NCBI GenBank assembly: GCA_900556455.1
Contig: USOV01000039.1
Location: 1-7,924 of the forward strand
Direction: 5' to 3'
From: an uncultured Clostridium sp.
GTDB lineage: Bacteria; Bacillota; Clostridia; TANB77; CAG-508
Length of the DNA stretch: 7,924 nucleotides
Under the pieces are notes generated by a model that worked only from the letters and a program-made list of their open reading frames with translations, was not told the origin of the DNA and ran no database searches. How positions within the stretch are numbered: position 1 is the stretch's first letter; each line of letters begins with the position of its first letter. This document shows positions 5,610-7,924 of this stretch, in pieces. The position numbers were made by a program, and so were the translations under genes.

Positions 5610-6839
5610 TTAAGTATAAAAGAATTCTTTAATTCTTTCCATTACGGTTTTGAAAAAGCTTTCATTTGTTTTTATATCTATACTGCTAGATACGCTTTTT
5701 GCAAATGGTCTTGATGAAATGTATCTAACTAGTGCATAGCTAGATCTGTATGAAGGTTTTATTGTGCTAATTAATCTTCCTGTTGATATTTTTACAGGAA
5801 TATTTAAAATTATTTTTCCTGCGACATCACTCTTACTAATGGTTGTAATTCCTTGTCCAGTTAAAATGACATTATTAATATTTGCTTTTATACCTTCCTT
5901 AGTAACATCCTTGTTTATAAGTGAAAAAATCTCTGTTATTCTCGCTTCGATTACTTCTATTAGTTCTGAACTTTTTATTGTTTTAGTTCTTTCCTCACCT
6001 TTATATGTATTTAGCATTATATCTGTATCATTATCTATAAAAGACCTTAAGGCTAGTCCATATTGTTTTTTTAGTCTGTCTGCTTCCTCTTCAGATATGT
6101 TAAATACCATTGCAATGTCATTTGTTATTGTATCTCCTCCTAATGGAATTGTGTTTGTATAAATTATTGCATCTTCATTAAATACTCCCACATCTGTGTT
6201 TCCTGCGCCAATGTCTAATATCATTACATTATCTTTAAGTTCGTTTTTGTCTAAAATCAATTTTCGTTCTGCTAAAACATTTGGTATTATGCCATCTATT
6301 TCAATATTTACTTTTTTGAATATATTAGTTAGTTTTCTTACATATTCTTTATCTGCTAAAACAACTTGTCCTTTTACTGTAAAAGATGAACTAAGCATTC
6401 CAACTGGGTCTTCAACTATTCTGCCATTATCTAATGCAAATTCACTTACTACCATATCTATAACAACTTTATCCTCAGGTACGTCTATATCCTTTAGTTG
6501 TGTAATTGCTGAATTAACATCTTTACTTGATATTCCTGCGAATTTATCTTTAGGTTCTTTTACTATACTGTTTTGTACTATAGTAACATATTTTCCTAAT
6601 ATTGTTACATATGCTGAATTTATGTTTAAATTTGCTACTTGTTCTACCTCAGCAATTGTTTTTGCTATTGCAGAAGCAACCTCTTCTTCATCTGTGATCT
6701 TTGATTTTCTCATTCCAAAGCATTTGCATTCTGCTGTTGCAATAATCTCAACTTGGTTAAAATTATTCACTTCTCCTATAACTGTGCTTACTTTGGAGGT
6801 TCCAATATCAATACCTACAATAACATCACCGATAGCCAA
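5610..6839 (-). CDS. ftsA: Cell division protein FtsA
   Basis: 409 aa, an actin-like ATPase that tethers FtsZ polymers to the membrane and recruits the divisome. It shows phosphate loop 1 VGIDIGTSKVSTVIGE (8-23), the FtsA-specific 1C insert (about 85-165), phosphate loop 2 MILDIGAGNTDVGVF (206-220), and the adenosine-motif segment ILTGQGIT near the C-terminal third. The final amphipathic helix, ESFFKTVMERIKEFFYT, is the membrane-targeting sequence. The start is TTG at 6837-6839, with GGAGG (6847-6851) 7 nt upstream, and gives MAIGDVIVGIDIG, the usual FtsA beginning. It is the first gene of the ftsA-ftsZ operon. The genes normally upstream in the division cluster (murein synthesis, divIB) are absent, and a broken transporter stands there instead. 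Confidence 0.97.
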   Translation of the reverse strand: MAIGDVIVGIDIGTSKVSTVIGEVNNFNQVEIIATAECKCFGMRKSKITDEEEVASAIAKTIAEVEQVANLNINSAYVTILGKYVTIVQNSIVKEPKDKFAGISSKDVNSAITQLKDIDVPEDKVVIDMVVSEFALDNGRIVEDPVGMLSSSFTVKGQVVLADKEYVRKLTNIFKKVNIEIDGIIPNVLAERKLILDKNELKDNVMILDIGAGNTDVGVFNEDAIIYTNTIPLGGDTITNDIAMVFNISEEEADRLKKQYGLALRSFIDNDTDIMLNTYKGEERTKTIKSSELIEVIEARITEIFSLINKDVTKEGIKANINNVILTGQGITTISKSDVAGKIILNIPVKISTGRLISTIKPSYRSSYALVRYISSRPFAKSVSSSIDIKTNESFFKTVMERIKEFFYT

Positions 6840-6846
6840 ATTTATT

Positions 6847-6851
6847 CCTCC
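6847..6851 (-). promoter_or_regulatory. Ribosome binding site that fixes the TTG start of ftsA
   Basis: GGAGG on the - strand, 7 nt from TTG at 6837-6839. No ATG lies nearby in frame upstream. Confidence 0.75.
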
Positions 6852-6877
6852 GTTTTACATTTTTCTACTTGGCTATT

Positions 6878-6906
6878 ATAATATTAAATTTTTAGAAAAA
6901 AGTCAA
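6878..6906 (-). promoter_or_regulatory. Sigma-A promoter of ftsA-ftsZ
   Basis: TTGACT (6901-6906) and TATTAT (6878-6883) on the - strand are 17 bp apart, each one base off consensus. The start would be near 6871, giving a leader of about 30 nt. A phased A-tract array lies directly upstream (6926-6958). Confidence 0.75.
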
Positions 6907-6925
6907 TAGTTTAAGTTACATTTTC

Positions 6926-6958
6926 GTAATATTTTTGTAATATTTTTGTAATATTTTT
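6926..6958. repeat. Three tandem 11-bp repeats upstream of the ftsA promoter
   Basis: GTAATATTTTT occurs three times exactly (6926-6936, 6937-6947, 6948-6958). A degenerate fourth copy with 8 of 11 matches is at 6915-6925. The A/T tracts recur every 11 bp, close to a helical turn, so the DNA should be curved. The last copy overlaps the stop codon of the transporter remnant. Confidence 0.85.
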
Positions 6959-7254
6959 TATATATTAAATGCTATTATTCCTAATACAAATCCCAAAATA
7001 TTGCCAACAAAGCCCATTCTACCCTTGTATATTTTATTTGATTCTGGTATTAGCTCTCCTGAAACAATATATAACATTGCACCAGCAGCAAAAGCTAAAC
7101 ATATGCCTATCATTCCAGTTGAAATATTTCCTACTAATGCTCCAAAAAATGCACCAATTCCCGTAGTTACTCCTGATAAAAATGTATATCTTAAAGCTTT
7201 AGATTTAGACATTCCTCCAGATTTCATTGGAACAGACATAGATATTCCTTCTGG
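6958..7254 (-). pseudogene. 3' remnant of a ZIP-family divalent metal transporter
   Basis: About 98 residues match the C-terminal end of ZIP (ZupT-like) zinc/iron transporters, which are about 250-270 aa with eight membrane helices. It begins inside the helix-5 metal site at PEGIS (normally HNxPEGI), then SVPMKSGG. It continues through helix 6 (ALRYTFLSGVTTGIGAFFGAL), helix 7 (ICLAFAAGAMLYIVSGELIP) and helix 8 (GFVGNILGFVLGIIAF). Helices 1-4, the His of the helix-5 motif and the main metal-binding site are missing, so it cannot transport metal. Upstream the frame reads only NCLFLYQ before a stop (TAA at 7276-7278), and that part is unlike ZIP. An internal ATG at 7239 has AAGGA upstream by chance, so a short membrane fragment might still be made. 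The break faces a recombinase gene, pointing to insertion. Confidence 0.85.
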
Positions 7255-7290
7255 TTGATATAAAAATAGGCAGTTTTAGTTTTTATTTTT
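7255..7290. other. Probable element-chromosome junction (attachment site half)
   Basis: ZIP similarity stops abruptly between the PEG codons (7246-7254) and the stop at 7276-7278. The serine recombinase begins 60-70 bp beyond. This is the arrangement expected at one end of an element integrated by a large serine recombinase, whose gene usually lies next to the attachment site. The exact crossover bases cannot be placed without the other end. Confidence 0.5.
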
Positions 7291-7321
7291 GACTAATCTA
7301 ATATTTAATATTAAATTAGCC
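7291..7321. repeat. Imperfect inverted repeat at the 3' end of the recombinase gene
   Basis: Inner stem 7299-7304 pairs with 7308-7313, and outer stem 7293-7297 pairs with 7315-7319, with one mismatch pair between them. The - strand side is followed by A, not T, so it is a poor terminator for the recombinase. It may be an arm of the attachment site for recombinase binding. Either role is unproven. Confidence 0.4.
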
Positions 7322-7924
7322 TTATATTTTTTCTTTTAAGTTATTTAATTGTTTAAAATTAAAATACAAATCTACTTGTTTATCTTGATGTATCTCTATT
7401 CTATTAATAATTACTTTCATAATTTCTGATGTAGGTTTATTTACACTTAGAAAATCCTGTACAACACTTTTTATTTTTTCTGTATCATCTTGTTTTGTTT
7501 CTTCTTTTTGCTGTTTAATTTCTATGTATTCGTTTTCTTTTTTCCCTATTTCGTTTCTAAATTTTTTCAATAATCTTTCATACATTTCTTCACTTATTTT
7601 ATTGTTTAATTTGTCTATATACATTTGGTCAATGTTGTTATTTATCAATTTTATCTCGTTCTCTAATTTTTGAAGCATTTTTACATAGTCATATTTTGTC
7701 ATTTTCTTTTTTACTTCTAATTCTATTTTTTCACTATCTATTTTTTTGAATAAATTTTTAATATAATCAATTACTGTTTCTTCTAAATTAGAATAACTAA
7801 AACCATGTGATGTGCAAAGTTTTAATTTTGAATTTCTTCGATAATTGTTACATACCATATAATAATTTTCATTCTTTTTTCCTCTTACTCCTATTTTATG
7901 TTTGCATTCATAACAAAAAAGTAA
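7322..7924 (-). CDS. Large serine recombinase, C-terminal part (5' end beyond the window)
   Basis: 200 residues, open to the window edge. Residues 1-50 carry a recombinase zinc ribbon with four cysteines (CYEC at 4-7, C25, C37) and a CTSHGFSYSNLEETV segment typical of this domain. A long Lys/Glu-rich coiled coil (about 60-155) follows, then a short C-terminal tail (IMKVIINRIEIHQDKQVDLYF, in the region 165-190). In large serine recombinases these parts follow the N-terminal catalytic domain and the 'recombinase' DNA-binding domain, bind the attachment site and control integration versus excision through the coiled coil. The catalytic Ser and the element type (phage, ICE or Tn4451-like transposon) cannot be seen. 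Its 3' end faces the broken ZIP gene, as expected for an enzyme that integrated there. No clear terminator follows. Confidence 0.88.
   Translation of the reverse strand, partial: LLFCYECKHKIGVRGKKNENYYMVCNNYRRNSKLKLCTSHGFSYSNLEETVIDYIKNLFKKIDSEKIELEVKKKMTKYDYVKMLQKLENEIKLINNNIDQMYIDKLNNKISEEMYERLLKKFRNEIGKKENEYIEIKQQKEETKQDDTEKIKSVVQDFLSVNKPTSEIMKVIINRIEIHQDKQVDLYFNFKQLNNLKEKI

Noticed and set aside
7001..7258. Open frame on the + strand opposite the ZIP remnant
   Set aside because: The opposite strand shows clear transporter homology; this frame is a shadow.
1..7924. CRISPR array, riboswitch of a known class or restriction system
   Set aside because: No regularly spaced repeats with unique spacers, no known riboswitch or T-box core motifs, and no such enzymes were recognised in any frame.

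Overview
The window is very AT-rich and reads as a low-GC endospore-forming member of the Clostridia (Bacillota). The evidence is a linked ftsA-ftsZ-spoIIGA-sigE block (cell division followed by sporulation genes, as in Bacillus and Clostridium), a Gram-positive RNase J, strong AGGAGG-type ribosome binding sites and heavy AGA arginine codon use. No genus can be named from the sequence alone.

Layout. Positions 1-43 are the 3' end of a tRNA, probably tRNA-Gln. It shares a bidirectional terminator with a leftward pair of tiny cysteine-rich peptide genes (97-216 and 259-372) that share a CC-aromatic-hydrophobic-CCCC-G core. Positions 373-805 hold no gene. They carry a perfect-consensus sigma-A promoter reading right and a hairpin-rich leader of about 300 nt, which ends in a terminator-like hairpin just before an RNase J gene (806-2572). 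RNase J converges on sigE across a bidirectional terminator.

From about 6906 leftward runs ftsA-ftsZ with its own promoter and a long perfect hairpin as terminator. Next comes spoIIGA-sigE, with a separate candidate promoter. SpoIIGA is the membrane protease that matures pro-sigma-E, so these two genes form one functional unit. The sigE reading frame has a +1 discontinuity at codon 210 (CTT C GGA) inside the region 4.2 helix-turn-helix. Past that single base the canonical protein resumes and ends at a normal length. This is either a sequence error, a recent mutation, or a programmed +1 frameshift.

The right end (6958-7924) looks like the edge of a mobile element. The last three membrane helices of a ZIP-family metal transporter are cut at the conserved PEG motif, and beside them lies the C-terminal part of a large serine recombinase that runs off the window. 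The likely reading is integration into the transporter gene immediately upstream of ftsA.

A 40-bp sequence occurs twice (595-634 and 4288-4327, 34 of 40 identical), once in the RNase J leader and once over the spoIIGA promoter. The strongest items for follow-up are the sigE frameshift, the paired cysteine-rich peptides, the structured leader, the 40-bp repeat and the recombinase/ZIP junction.
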